Shown here one piece after another: positions 45,695 to 53,314 of a stretch of DNA of 64,000 bases (its first letter is position 1; each line of letters begins with the position of its first letter). Under the pieces are notes generated by a model that ran no database searches, was not told the DNA's origin, and was given only the letters and a program-made list of their open reading frames with translations. The stretch is from assembly GCA_049325095.1 (NCBI GenBank), contig JBMOPO010000022.1, forward strand, positions 1 to 64,000, in the 5' to 3' direction. A program made the translations under genes and the position numbers. The DNA comes from JAGPUQ01 sp049325095 (lineage in GTDB: Bacteria; Pseudomonadota; Gammaproteobacteria; Pseudomonadales; Porticoccaceae).

Positions 45695-47184
45695 ATCCGT
45701 ACCCTCCGCGCCGACCAGGATTCAAACAGCCGACGTCGAACCGGGTGGTACCAAACCGATGCGCCGAGGACAAGGAGCGGCACCAGCAGGCCGATCAGGG
45801 CCAACGCCGGCTCATCAGCCTCCTTTCGCAATGGCATCAGCCAGCCAAAGACAGCCACTGTCAGAGAGGCGGCGATAAGCGGCAGATGCCCCTGCGTCAA
45901 CCCGGCGCGGCAACGCACGCGATGGCGATACCCGTATACGCCGATGAGCATGGCGGAGCCAGCGATCAAGGCAATGGCATAGCCGAAGGCGACTCCATTC
46001 GCCCCGTAGCGCACCCCCAGCAGCCAGCCCAGAGCCGCATTGAGGGCACCCATCAGCATATGCGACAGGGTATTCCACCCGACCTGACCAGTGCCCAGAT
46101 TGGTGAAGTAGGCAGGCCCGGCGAAAATATTGGCGCCCCAGGCGACACTGAGCAGCGTGATCAGGAACACGAATTCAGGCTGGTAGGCGCCGATCAGCAG
46201 CCAAGAGAACCCGCCCGCCCAGGCGATCAGGAGTGCAAACGCAGGCAGGGTGACGAAGACCAGCAGATGCATATTGTCCCGATACAGGTGCGTCAACCGG
46301 GCGGGCTCGGTCGCCGCCAACGCGGCCACATGGGGGACGATTGCCTGGTTGGCACTGACGATCAGCGCGCGGACCCTGAGCAATACCTGGTTGGCCATCT
46401 CGAAGTAGCCCGCCGCAGCGGGACCGCCGAAACGAGCCATCAGCGCCTTGGCGACAGGGTCCAGCAGCAGCATGAATACGGTGGCTACCTGCACGTTGGT
46501 GCCGTAACCCAGCATTTCGCGCAGCACTGGCCTGCTCCATTGTCGTGGCAGGCGAGGCAAGGGCGGCAGCGCCCGGCGCAGCGCGGCCCTGCCGCCGATC
46601 ACCAGCAACAGGCCCTGCCCAATCTGCGCCCAAGCGAGACCGACCAGCCCGAAGCGCGGCACCAGCACGATTGCTGATGCCAGCATCGCTATCTGGCCCG
46701 CCACCACCAGCCCGGCGCGCAGGTCCATACGCTGACAACCGTCCAGCCCACCCTGAAATACCGCCGCGACGATCGTCAGCCACAGAGATGCCAAGGCATA
46801 GGGAAGGATTTCCAGCGCGCCAGTCAAATGTTCAACATCGAACAGATGCGGCAGCAGCCCGGCGATGAGCGGATAGAGCAAAGGCAGCGCTGCGCCGACC
46901 ACCACCATCAGCATCAGCAGTGCAGTGTCGACCACCTGCCCGGCCCGCGCCAGATCGCCGCGCGCGCGATCACGCGCCACGAAACGGGTTACCCCGGCGC
47001 TCAGGCCCAGGTCCGCGAGTCGGGAGGCCGAAGCGGTTGCCAGCACCACCGACCAGATACCCAACTGTTCGACCCCCAGTGTGACATTGATGTAACGATA
47101 AAGTGCGAACAGCAGCCCGGCGCTGGCGAGTACCTGAACGACATTGGCGATGACGTTGCGTGGGAGGCGCCTTTTCTCATCCAT
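45691..47184 (-). CDS. Oligosaccharide flippase, Wzx/MATE-like
   Basis: A 497-residue membrane protein of the polysaccharide-transporter family with about twelve to fourteen helices. It begins NVIANVVQVLASAGLLFALYRYI, followed by LGIWSVVLATASASRLADLG (about 43-62), the pattern of Wzx flippases that move lipid-linked repeat units across the inner membrane. It ends with a basic tail. I use the ATG at 47184; an upstream ATG at 47208 exists. It overlaps FkbM genes upstream and the acyltransferase fragment downstream. Confidence 0.88.
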   Translation of the reverse strand: MDEKRRLPRNVIANVVQVLASAGLLFALYRYINVTLGVEQLGIWSVVLATASASRLADLGLSAGVTRFVARDRARGDLARAGQVVDTALLMLMVVVGAALPLLYPLIAGLLPHLFDVEHLTGALEILPYALASLWLTIVAAVFQGGLDGCQRMDLRAGLVVAGQIAMLASAIVLVPRFGLVGLAWAQIGQGLLLVIGGRAALRRALPPLPRLPRQWSRPVLREMLGYGTNVQVATVFMLLLDPVAKALMARFGGPAAAGYFEMANQVLLRVRALIVSANQAIVPHVAALAATEPARLTHLYRDNMHLLVFVTLPAFALLIAWAGGFSWLLIGAYQPEFVFLITLLSVAWGANIFAGPAYFTNLGTGQVGWNTLSHMLMGALNAALGWLLGVRYGANGVAFGYAIALIAGSAMLIGVYGYRHRVRCRAGLTQGHLPLIAASLTVAVFGWLMPLRKEADEPALALIGLLVPLLVLGASVWYHPVRRRLFESWSARRVRI

Positions 47185-47950
47185 TGCCGGCCAGAACTCC
47201 CTCATCAACGAAGAACAGATCGTGCTGTGTCTGCCCTTCCCACACCACGCGATACCCGGATTCCTTCAGCAGGTGGGTGATCCTCTGGTAGTCTGCCTGC
47301 CTTGCGTTGTACTCAATGCATCCGCACAGGAACCGGTAATTTCGCAGACTGCACATCTGCTCCACAATCGGTACTTCGGCACCTTCCACATCAATCGAGA
47401 TAAAGCTGATTCGCTCCGGCGCACCGTTCTCTTCCAGTATCCGCCTCAGTGTCGCTCCCCAAACCGTAATTGAGCTGGCATTTTGCGTCATCTTCTCGTG
47501 AGTCTTATCGAGCAAGCTCCGCAGCCCCCCATACAACCCGGCGCTGCAGAACTCGTAGTATCCTTCCTCTTCAACTACAGCAGCGATTACTACTTTCGAT
47601 TTGCGTTTTTTCAGACTGTCGAGATACTGTGGATTCGCTTCTACGAGCAGCCCATTCCACCCGAACCGCTCCTCGAGGTATATCGTGTTTGACAGTGTAA
47701 AGCCATCATTCCCCCCAATCTCCACAAAGAATCCGGGCCTAAACCGGTTTACTAAAAGCGCAAAAATATCCTGATTCAATTGTGTTTCATGCGGAGACTC
47801 GGGAAGTAGCATCAGCTCCCTAAGCTTAGCAGCACGTGTCCGGACAAAGACCCCGGGAAGTAAGCCATGATTGGCACAGTAGGCAACAGATGGCTTGCGG
47901 AGCAGCTTCGAACCAAGCACGATCTTCTTGATCACCGTTCTAGGGCTCAT
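47177..47950 (-). CDS. FkbM-family methyltransferase (second type)
   Basis: A 257-residue methyltransferase. The cofactor motif is FFVEIGGNDGFTLSNTIYLE (about 76-95), with LLVEANPQYLDSLK and the FkbM signature FISIDVEGAEVPIVEQM (about 186-202). The ELMLLPESPHETQLNQDIF segment at the N-terminus marks the subfamily found in polysaccharide loci. The ATG at 47950 has AAGG eight bases upstream. It starts right after the stop of the preceding FkbM gene and overlaps the flippase. Confidence 0.88.
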   Translation of the reverse strand: MSPRTVIKKIVLGSKLLRKPSVAYCANHGLLPGVFVRTRAAKLRELMLLPESPHETQLNQDIFALLVNRFRPGFFVEIGGNDGFTLSNTIYLEERFGWNGLLVEANPQYLDSLKKRKSKVVIAAVVEEEGYYEFCSAGLYGGLRSLLDKTHEKMTQNASSITVWGATLRRILEENGAPERISFISIDVEGAEVPIVEQMCSLRNYRFLCGCIEYNARQADYQRITHLLKESGYRVVWEGQTQHDLFFVDEGVLAGNG

Positions 47951-47952
47951 GA

Positions 47953-48669
47953 TCATTGCCTTACGAACACCGCATCCAGGTATACCACGCGCCCGTCCTC
48001 TCCGTAGGCTTGGTCTAGGTTTCCGGCATAATGAAAACCGGATTTTTGAAGCAGGCCTGCCAGACTGAAAAAATCGGCCTGCCCTTCGTACAGCGGATCG
48101 ACACAAACCTCCAACACGACCGCTTTGCACTTGCCCAGAACGCGCTCCGCCCCGCGCAGAACCCGGTCTTCAAAGCCTTGCACATCGAGCTTCAACAACA
48201 CTCCAGGAGGCAGGCTCTCGACGACATCAGTCAGTTCAAGATCGAGCGTCGAGACCCGGACGGATACCACCCGCTCCGCACGGGTCTGGGGGTATAGCCG
48301 ATGGCAAGTTTCCGTGGCGGTCAAAAGCGAGGACGACGGCGTATGCTGTTCATGCAGGTGCATTTCAACCTGGCCTTCCTGGTCCCCCAATGCTACCTGG
48401 AAACAATGCACGCGGCCGTTTTGCGTCCGTGCCCAGGCCGAGAGCCGTTGGAATGGGTCAGGCAGCGGCTCGAAGCAGTAAAGCTGTGCGCGCGGAAAGA
48501 ATCCACTGATGAGGCGGGCAAACTGGCCTTGATTGGCGCCCACGTCGATAACGGCACCAATATCCAGTCCGGCCAATCCCAGCAAGGTGCGTTGAGGGGA
48601 ACGATAAAGGCGGACGACGTCGAAACCCGCCCGGTTGAGGCCGCTGCGAAGTGCTTCTTTCAGGCTCAT
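47953..48669 (-). CDS. FkbM-family methyltransferase (third)
   Basis: A 238-residue methyltransferase related to the copy at 40751-41476. Motifs: AVIDVGANQGQFARLI (about 39-54), LYCFEPLPDP (about 63-72), LLKLDVQGFEDRVL (about 157-170). The start SLKEALRSGLNRAGFDVVRLYRSP is typical. First gene of the wzx-wzy-GT run in the leftward direction; the frame ends within the first codons of the next FkbM gene. Confidence 0.9.
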   Translation of the reverse strand: MSLKEALRSGLNRAGFDVVRLYRSPQRTLLGLAGLDIGAVIDVGANQGQFARLISGFFPRAQLYCFEPLPDPFQRLSAWARTQNGRVHCFQVALGDQEGQVEMHLHEQHTPSSSLLTATETCHRLYPQTRAERVVSVRVSTLDLELTDVVESLPPGVLLKLDVQGFEDRVLRGAERVLGKCKAVVLEVCVDPLYEGQADFFSLAGLLQKSGFHYAGNLDQAYGEDGRVVYLDAVFVRQ

Positions 48670-48676
48670 AATCCTC

Positions 48677-49192
48677 TCAAAGGGCAGCTACACAGTCCAA
48701 TTTGCAGACCCGCGCCACTCCCGAAAGCGGAAGGCCAGATTTCCCCGCGGTCTCACCCCGGGGAAGATTCTGCAGAAAACGTCGCTGGTTCAGGGTAAAG
48801 CACTTATGGCGGTGGTTCGTGAGATACCTGCCGGGCGGCGCTTGCCGGCCGGCCTCCCACAGTGCAACGGCCAGTCTGTCGGATGTGCTCATAGCTGCGC
48901 CAGCAGAATACCGATCTTGCGCGCTGCCGCCACCGGACGGGCATCGGGCTGTGATGACGGCGTCTATGCGCTGCTCGTCCAGGCTTCGATACAGCCTGGC
49001 TACGAACCGGGTGCGGCGCGCAACCAGCTCGGCGGGCGGCATCGGAGCCGGGGTTTCGACCAGGAGGTCGACATCGCCGCCGCGGCGCCTGTCATCGGTG
49101 CGTGAGCCGAAGACGAGCACGGCGGTACCGGGAGCGAATACCTCCCGCGCGGCTTGTGTAATCGCTTCCTTCTCTTCGGGCCGAAGTCTCAT
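48677..49192 (-). pseudogene. MNT nucleotidyltransferase, C-terminus shifted and partner HEPN lost
   Basis: The first 85 residues are a minimal nucleotidyltransferase: VLVFGSRTDDRRRGGDVDLLVE holds the G-S-x-x-D...G-G-D-x-D-L motif and QRIDAVIT follows. After this, the expected family ending (ARPVAAARKIGILLAQL, then stop) is found in another frame, overlapping an ATG that opens STSDRLAVALWEAGRQ, the usual start of a HEPN partner. That partner breaks off after about 16 residues. So both members of a MNT-HEPN pair appear damaged. A long frame of 171 codons results from read-through. Confidence 0.6.
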
Positions 49193-49289
49193 GGCTCACC
49201 TGCTCCTGCTGCTGCAACATTGCTGTCGCTCATTCATCATATTGGCTGGTTCGGATGCCATCTGCACGCGGCGGCTCCCGTTTGCTGAC

Positions 49290-49796
49290 TCATGTTGCTG
49301 CGCCATCGGGCGGGATCTCCGGGAAGTGCTGGGCGATGGTCCGGATGAGCGCGTGCAGGGTATGGATCAGTGCTGGAATGAACTGGTGGGCGGCGTTGAG
49401 TGCGTCGAGCAGTTCAGTGGGTGTGCGCACGTATTCATGGATCATGCGGTTGCGCAGCTTGCGAATGGCGAGCCATTCGTCCGCCGAGTCGATCAGCTTC
49501 AGGCGCTCGGCGCGATCCAGGTTTTCGAGCATCGTGGCGGGGGTCTCCTGCATGAGTCCGAGAAATGCCGGCAGGAGCTTGTCGCCGATCGTATCCTGCA
49601 GCCGCCCGAAGCGCGCAACGAAGGCATCGATGCGCTCGCTCAGGTCGTCGTTCTGCGGCAATCGGCTGATCGCATCGAGGCCGAGTGGCTGCGCAAAAAG
49701 TCGATCATCCCTGCGCTGTAAATACTGTGCTTCCTGCAGACCCGTTTCGATGAGCGCCCGAGTCCGTTGGGCGCTGTCCGGAGCGGGCAGGTTCAC
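49290..49796 (-). CDS. HEPN-like partner of MNT (putative toxin)
   Basis: A 168-residue helical protein. The HEPN RNase signature R-X4-H-x-Y appears as RNRMIHEY (about 115-122). FVARFGRLQDTIGDKLLPAFL (about 60-80) matches the corresponding part of the second module at 55500-56012 almost residue for residue. Together with the overlapping MNT gene it forms a type VII-like pair in which the nucleotidyltransferase would block the HEPN RNase. Activity not proven. Confidence 0.8.
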   Translation of the reverse strand: MNLPAPDSAQRTRALIETGLQEAQYLQRRDDRLFAQPLGLDAISRLPQNDDLSERIDAFVARFGRLQDTIGDKLLPAFLGLMQETPATMLENLDRAERLKLIDSADEWLAIRKLRNRMIHEYVRTPTELLDALNAAHQFIPALIHTLHALIRTIAQHFPEIPPDGAAT

Positions 49797-50092
49797 AGGG
49801 CCATCCCGTGACGGCGGGCGATGTCATGGATGGGCAGCGCAGGGGTTTCGGGCGTGACCAACAGGATGTCGACATGCCGTCCGTCCAGGCGCCATTCGAT
49901 TTTCACCGCCAGACGGGCGGCGGTAAGTGCGGGCTGAGCGACCGGAGCCGGGGTTTCGACCAGGAGGTCGATATCGCCGCCGCGAGCGCTGTCGTCCACC
50001 CGCGAGCCGAACAGGCGGACACGGGCGTCCGGCCCGAGGAGGCGAGCGGTCTCTTCGACGATGGCGCGGCGTTGTGCATCGGTCAGGCGCAT
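49793..50092 (-). CDS. MNT-type minimal nucleotidyltransferase (putative antitoxin)
   Basis: A 99-residue protein with VRLFGSRVDDSARGGDIDLLVE (about 25-46) and DGRHVDILLVTPET (about 70-83), the three carboxylates expected for a polymerase-beta-like transferase. It shares an ATGA overlap with the HEPN gene. Its length and sequence pattern match the MNT at 56009-56308. Confidence 0.85.
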   Translation of the reverse strand: MRLTDAQRRAIVEETARLLGPDARVRLFGSRVDDSARGGDIDLLVETPAPVAQPALTAARLAVKIEWRLDGRHVDILLVTPETPALPIHDIARRHGMAL

Positions 50093-50287
50093 GGGGTCTC
50101 TCGCGTCGTTCTCGTCCGTCAGCGCTGGGTCAGTCTATCCCCTGATCCATTGCCATGCATCCAGCACTGGGGGGCGTCGTGTCTGGCGATGAGGCGGGGC
50201 GCCCTGTTTCTGCCTGTACGCGAATCATCGGAACCCAATCCCCAGAAACTGCTCGATCTGGGTGGCGATGTAGTCGAGCCGCTCTTC

Positions 50288-50530
50288 GTCATGCCCGCGC
50301 AGGCGGGCATCCAGAGCCGACAAGGACGTTCTTCGCACCAATGGATTCCCGCTTTCGCGGGAATGACGGGGGGCGGGAATGACGGGGGGCGGGGCGCCAT
50401 CCTTCGGCACTCCGGCCCGGCGTCGACCTGCACCGGGCCCGCCACAGCGACACGCAGGAGATCTTGCCGCGGTCGCAGCGAGCTTCGGGCATGTGCCGCC
50501 GCGAAGCGAACGGAAAAACCCCATGAGTGG
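50288..50530. repeat. Repeat patch with a degraded fragment of a sulfoquinovose-synthase-like gene
   Basis: The gene-free stretch 50093-50608 carries two copies of the palindrome ATTCCCGCTTTCGCGGGAAT or its variant ATGCCCGCGCAGGCGGGCAT (50288-50314, 50343-50368), then a GC-rich spacer. At 50430-50520 the minus strand reads RCDRGKISCVSLWR, homologous to RCDKSKIPCVSLWR at the end of the epimerase gene at 54118. The segment 50343-50465 is about nine-tenths identical to 51509-51632. Confidence 0.75.
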
Positions 50531-50608
50531 CCTTTCAACAGCCTGGCAAGCGGGTTGCAGTGTGGGTTCACGGCCCGGTACCCCTGGTGATCGGTCGAGG
50601 GTGCACTT

Positions 50609-51067
50609 TCAGGCATCTCCCAGGAACTCATCCAGCAGCGAAAACGGTGTCTCCGAGAAGGGGTTCACGACGGTGACGCCGCGCCAGGTGAAGCCGTTGT
50701 GCAGGTCTTCGCTGAGCAGGAGGCGGCATCGATTGTCCGCGGCCACGGACAGGATCAGGGCATCCCAGATCTGCAGGCCGTGATCGACCGCGATGTCCAG
50801 TGCGCCCTGCAACGCGGGCCAAGTGGAATCCGCGACCTCGAAGCTGTCCGCCCAGCTCAGCAGCGCGGCGCGGGCGGGGTCTGCGTCCCATCCGGCCTTC
50901 CCGGTCAGGACGCGGTACAGCTCGCCGAGCGTTTGTGCCGGCAACAGCACCTGGCCCGCGGGCATGCGCTCCACCAGCGACCGGGCCGCCGTGCAGCGCC
51001 GCTCGTCGCCAACCCCTTCCGCATAGGCCAGCACGTTGGTGTCCAGGGCCGCCCACATGGCGGTCAT
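50609..51067 (-). CDS. PIN-domain toxin (VapC-like)
   Basis: A 152-residue PIN nuclease. Acidic residues expected at the active site occur in AALDTNVLAYAEG (about 6-18), TLGELYRVL (about 46-54) and LQIWDALILSVA (about 97-108) with a further Asp in SEDLHNG. VapC-type toxins cut tRNA or rRNA. It overlaps the upstream antitoxin stop by four bases. ATG at 51058 is an alternative start. Confidence 0.88.
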   Translation of the reverse strand: MTAMWAALDTNVLAYAEGVGDERRCTAARSLVERMPAGQVLLPAQTLGELYRVLTGKAGWDADPARAALLSWADSFEVADSTWPALQGALDIAVDHGLQIWDALILSVAADNRCRLLLSEDLHNGFTWRGVTVVNPFSETPFSLLDEFLGDA

Positions 51068-51297
51068 TCGTAGAGTTCGTCGCGCGACCAGTCACGTGCA
51101 CCCGTGGTCTTTTGCCGACACAGGCGCTCCAACAGGCGCTGGCGGGCGGCCTCGTGCCGGTGACCTCCGGCCGGCGCGGGTGTAATCATGGCGACGGGCC
51201 GGCCGCGCGATGTCACGGTGATCACCTCGCCGCGGCTGACCTCCCGGAGAATGCGGGAGAACTGGCGATTGGCGTCGCTTGCGGTCACGGTCTTCAT
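51064..51297 (-). CDS. Phd/VapB-type antitoxin
   Basis: A 77-residue antitoxin. KTVTASDANRQFSRILREVSRGEVITVTSRGRPVAMITP, read in parts, is the Phd/YefM-like DNA-binding portion, and the charged C-terminus wraps the PIN toxin. GGGAG precedes the ATG. A palindromic candidate operator lies 20-35 bases upstream. Confidence 0.88.
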   Translation of the reverse strand: MKTVTASDANRQFSRILREVSRGEVITVTSRGRPVAMITPAPAGGHRHEAARQRLLERLCRQKTTGARDWSRDELYE

Positions 51298-51315
51298 GGC
51301 AGCTCCCGAGGAAAA

Positions 51316-51332
51316 GTAGTATTGAACACTAC
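51316..51332. promoter_or_regulatory. Candidate operator of the Phd-PIN module
   Basis: GTAGT-attgaac-ACTAC is an interrupted inverted repeat just upstream of the antitoxin gene, in the position where such antitoxins bind to repress their operon. Confidence 0.4.
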
Positions 51333-51508
51333 CTTGATGCGCGCCGTCACGCGCGCGTCAGCCGCGGCTTGAAGTCGCATGTGCCCGTCTTCGGGTAGTT
51401 CGCTGACCTCGATGTGTTCAATCACAACGACGTTCATTATTCACCATCGCTGAGTCCGACCCTAGGCTCACGGACAGCGTCAACCTGCACCGGCCATCGT
51501 CACCCCCT

Positions 51509-51645
51509 GGATTCCCGCTTTCGCGGGAATGACGGGAGGCGGGAATGACGGAGGTCGGGGCACCATCCTTCGGTACTCCGGCCCGGCGCCAACCTGCACC
51601 GGCTGCCGCCACAGCGACACGCTGGGGATCTCGGTGATGTGGAGC
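51509..51645. repeat. Second copy of the repeat patch and epimerase-tail fragment
   Basis: Begins with GGATTCCCGCTTTCGCGGGA at 51509 and follows 50343-50465 closely. Its minus strand reads HITEIPSVSLWRQPV, again like the SqdB-type protein end. The stretch 51298-51646 contains no intact gene. Confidence 0.75.
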
Positions 51646-51646
51646 A

Positions 51647-52087
51647 TCACTGGCAGCCCTGGCCGTCGCCGCCGGCTACGATCTGCGCGGAAATGGTACG
51701 GGCAAAGCGGTAGAAGTCGTCCAGACCCTCGTGGGTGATGGCGTGGACTATGTCCCAGTTCACGCTCTGGTAGCTGTGGACGGCGATATTGCGGAATCCG
51801 ACCGCTGCTTTCATGCGGTCGCCGAGCTGGCCGTCGATGACGCCCAGGTGGGCCAGCGCATCGAACGCCTCCCCCATGGTCTGCGGCACGGGCTCGTCGG
51901 ATTCGGTGATGATGTGCATGGCCATGTCGACACACAACTGGACGGCCCGGGTCAGGTTCAGCGTGAGGATATCCTGTCGGTCCACATCCGCCCGCAGTTG
52001 CTGCGCTGACTCCGCCCGCTTGCTCTCGATGCGGGCGATGCAGCGGCGCAATGATTCGAGCTTTTCTTCCAGGATCAGGGTATCCAT
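51647..52087 (-). CDS. hepT: HepT-like HEPN toxin (DUF86)
   Basis: A 146-residue HEPN protein of the HepT type. The RNase and AMPylation motif R-X4-H-x-Y is GFRNIAVHSY (about 96-105), and LESLRRCIARIE and DILTLNLTRAVQLCVDMAMHII (in parts) form the bundle. In characterised HepT/MntA systems the antitoxin adds AMP to the Tyr of this motif. It overlaps mntA by 13 bases. Confidence 0.88.
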   Translation of the reverse strand: MDTLILEEKLESLRRCIARIESKRAESAQQLRADVDRQDILTLNLTRAVQLCVDMAMHIITESDEPVPQTMGEAFDALAHLGVIDGQLGDRMKAAVGFRNIAVHSYQSVNWDIVHAITHEGLDDFYRFARTISAQIVAGGDGQGCQ

Positions 52088-52482
52088 GCACTTCTTCGTT
52101 GTCGCAGGGCACGCTGGCGATAGGGCAGAAAATCCGCACTGTCGGTCACCGTGCGTGAGAGCAGCTCAGCGTATGCCGCATTGTCCCGGCATATCAGCCG
52201 CCGACCGCCAGACAACACCGACCGCCGTACCGACACGCCGGCGGTCCGCAGATCCACCAGGTCGACGGGGCGACCGCATTCCCGGGCCAGCAGCGCGATC
52301 AGCTGGCTCCGGCGCCGCTCTCCCAGGGGTGAGTCGGCGAGCACGGCGATGTCGAGATCGCTGTCGGGCCGCGCCCGTCCCGTGGCCAGAGAACCGAATG
52401 CAATGGCCAGAATGATATCGGGCTGTTGTTCCAGCAACGCCGCCAGCCGGGTCAGCTGTCTCTTTTCCGGGCTCTCGCTCAT
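52075..52482 (-). CDS. mntA: MntA-like nucleotidyltransferase antitoxin
   Basis: A 135-residue MNT protein with the GS-X10-D-x-D motif in IAFGSLATGRARPDSDLDIAV (split at about 27-47) and a third Asp in VDLVDLRTA. It is the AMP-transferase partner that neutralises HepT. ATG at 52482. Upstream lies the repeat array and RAYT-derived element. Confidence 0.88.
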   Translation of the reverse strand: MSESPEKRQLTRLAALLEQQPDIILAIAFGSLATGRARPDSDLDIAVLADSPLGERRRSQLIALLARECGRPVDLVDLRTAGVSVRRSVLSGGRRLICRDNAAYAELLSRTVTDSADFLPYRQRALRQRRSAWIP

Positions 52483-52546
52483 GTCGCCATTATCGCAGGG
52501 TGCGTGACTGGCGGCGATGCCTGCCGGCGCGAGAGTCCGCACGCAT

Positions 52547-52656
52547 ATTCGGGGACACCTGGAGATTCGGGGACACTTTATGTAATTCCGAGATTCGCTG
52601 GAGATTCGGGGACACTTTATGTAATTCCGAGATTCGGGGACACTTTATGTAATTCC
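52547..52656. repeat. Direct repeat array related to the RAYT element end
   Basis: Three complete copies of a 25-base unit (ATTCGGGGACACTTTATG plus TAATTCC) at 52565, 52604 and 52632, preceded by a partial copy at 52547. The last copy is the left end of a small element. Confidence 0.9.
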
Positions 52657-52720
52657 AGGTTGTTGCCGCTCGTCTGAAGACCGCGGCTTCGGCCCGGAGT
52701 TAGGTATGGTGTCCCCGGAA
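52632..52720. mobile_element. MITE-like internally deleted RAYT element
   Basis: The left 60 bases are one 25-base unit plus AGGTTGTTGCCGCTCGTCTG and following bases, 42 of 44 identical to the 3' end of the transposase gene (53307-53350); the right 22 bases (GTTAGGTATGGTGTCCCCGG and AA) are identical to the outer end of the complete element at 54039-54060. The transposase coding part in between is missing. Its insertion joins the ParE/RelE-like toxin frame. Confidence 0.85.
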
Positions 52721-52810
52721 AGGGGAAAGCCGCAGGTTGTCGTCGGAGATGTAGTCGACTATCGCCAGCAGGTCGGCGCGGGCAGTCTCCCGCCACTCAA
52801 GAACGGGCAC
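52700..52810 (-). pseudogene. ParE/RelE-family toxin truncated by the MITE-like element
   Basis: GTG at 52810 overlaps the antitoxin stop and opens PVLEWRETARADLLAIVDYI followed by SDDN, the start of a ParE-type toxin. From base 52720 the frame runs into the element end and stops at 52700 after 36 codons. The rest of the toxin is absent on the other side of the element, so it is a deletion, not a simple insertion. Confidence 0.85.
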
Positions 52811-53093
52811 TGCGCTTCCTGCCGATCAACGCCTGCGCTTCATCCATGACCTGCTGATGCGGGACCGCCGGGCGCGTGTCGTCCAGCGCTTCCCGGACCT
52901 TCGCTCGGAACCATGCATCATAGGCTTCCGGGTCGGCGGTGAGGCCGGCCGGCAAGCCGCCTTCCTTCGCCACGCGAGTGAGCAGGATGCGCACGGCATC
53001 CGAGACGGTCAGGCCGAAATCGGCGAGCTTGGCCGTCGCCTCGGCCTTCAGCTTGTCGTCCACGCGGATGTGGAGCATCGAGGTTTTAGCCAT
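52797..53093 (-). CDS. RelB/DinJ-type antitoxin
   Basis: A 98-residue antitoxin. SMLHIRVDDKLKAEATAKL is the ribbon-helix-helix start and FGLTVSDAVRILLTRVAKEG the dimer helices of RelB/DinJ. It is complete while its toxin is truncated, so it would be an orphan antitoxin. A perfect palindrome sits upstream. ATG at 53093. Confidence 0.88.
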   Translation of the reverse strand: MAKTSMLHIRVDDKLKAEATAKLADFGLTVSDAVRILLTRVAKEGGLPAGLTADPEAYDAWFRAKVREALDDTRPAVPHQQVMDEAQALIGRKRSARS

Positions 53094-53124
53094 CGGGAAT
53101 CCTCCGGGTGTCCTTCCCAATTAT

Positions 53125-53142
53125 GTATCTCAAATGAGATAC
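53125..53142. promoter_or_regulatory. Candidate RelB operator
   Basis: GTATCTCA-AA-TGAGATAC is a perfect 8-bp inverted repeat with a two-base spacer, 32 bases upstream of the antitoxin start. Ribbon-helix-helix antitoxins autorepress at such sites. Confidence 0.6.
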
Positions 53143-53162
53143 GGGCAACCTCATCTCTCTCG

Positions 53163-53314
53163 GAATTCGGGGATTCGTAGGGGATTCGGGGATTCGGGGA
53201 CGCCTTATGGGATTCGGGGACGCCTTATGTAATTCCAAGGGGATTCGGGGACACTTTAGGGATTCGGGGACACCTTAGGGATTCGGGGGATTCGGGGACA
53301 CCTTATGTAATTCC
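53163..53314. repeat. Degenerate direct repeat array at the RAYT element left end
   Basis: Seven or so copies of GGGATTCGGGGACRCCTTA, of which two (53212 and 53290) are complete 25-base units. Shorter copies lack the TAATTCC end. The last complete unit contains the transposase stop codon. Confidence 0.85.

Noticed and set aside
50225..50524. Open frame of 99 codons on the minus strand ending in ERLDYIATQIEQFL
   Set aside because: Its body is repeat sequence read as protein (PVIPA-type and HSRESGNP strings); the end may be a remnant of some older gene but cannot be assigned.
53163..53314. Repeats resembling a short CRISPR array
   Set aside because: Unit spacing is irregular, there are no unique spacers of constant length, no cas genes, and the units match the ends of the neighbouring transposable element.
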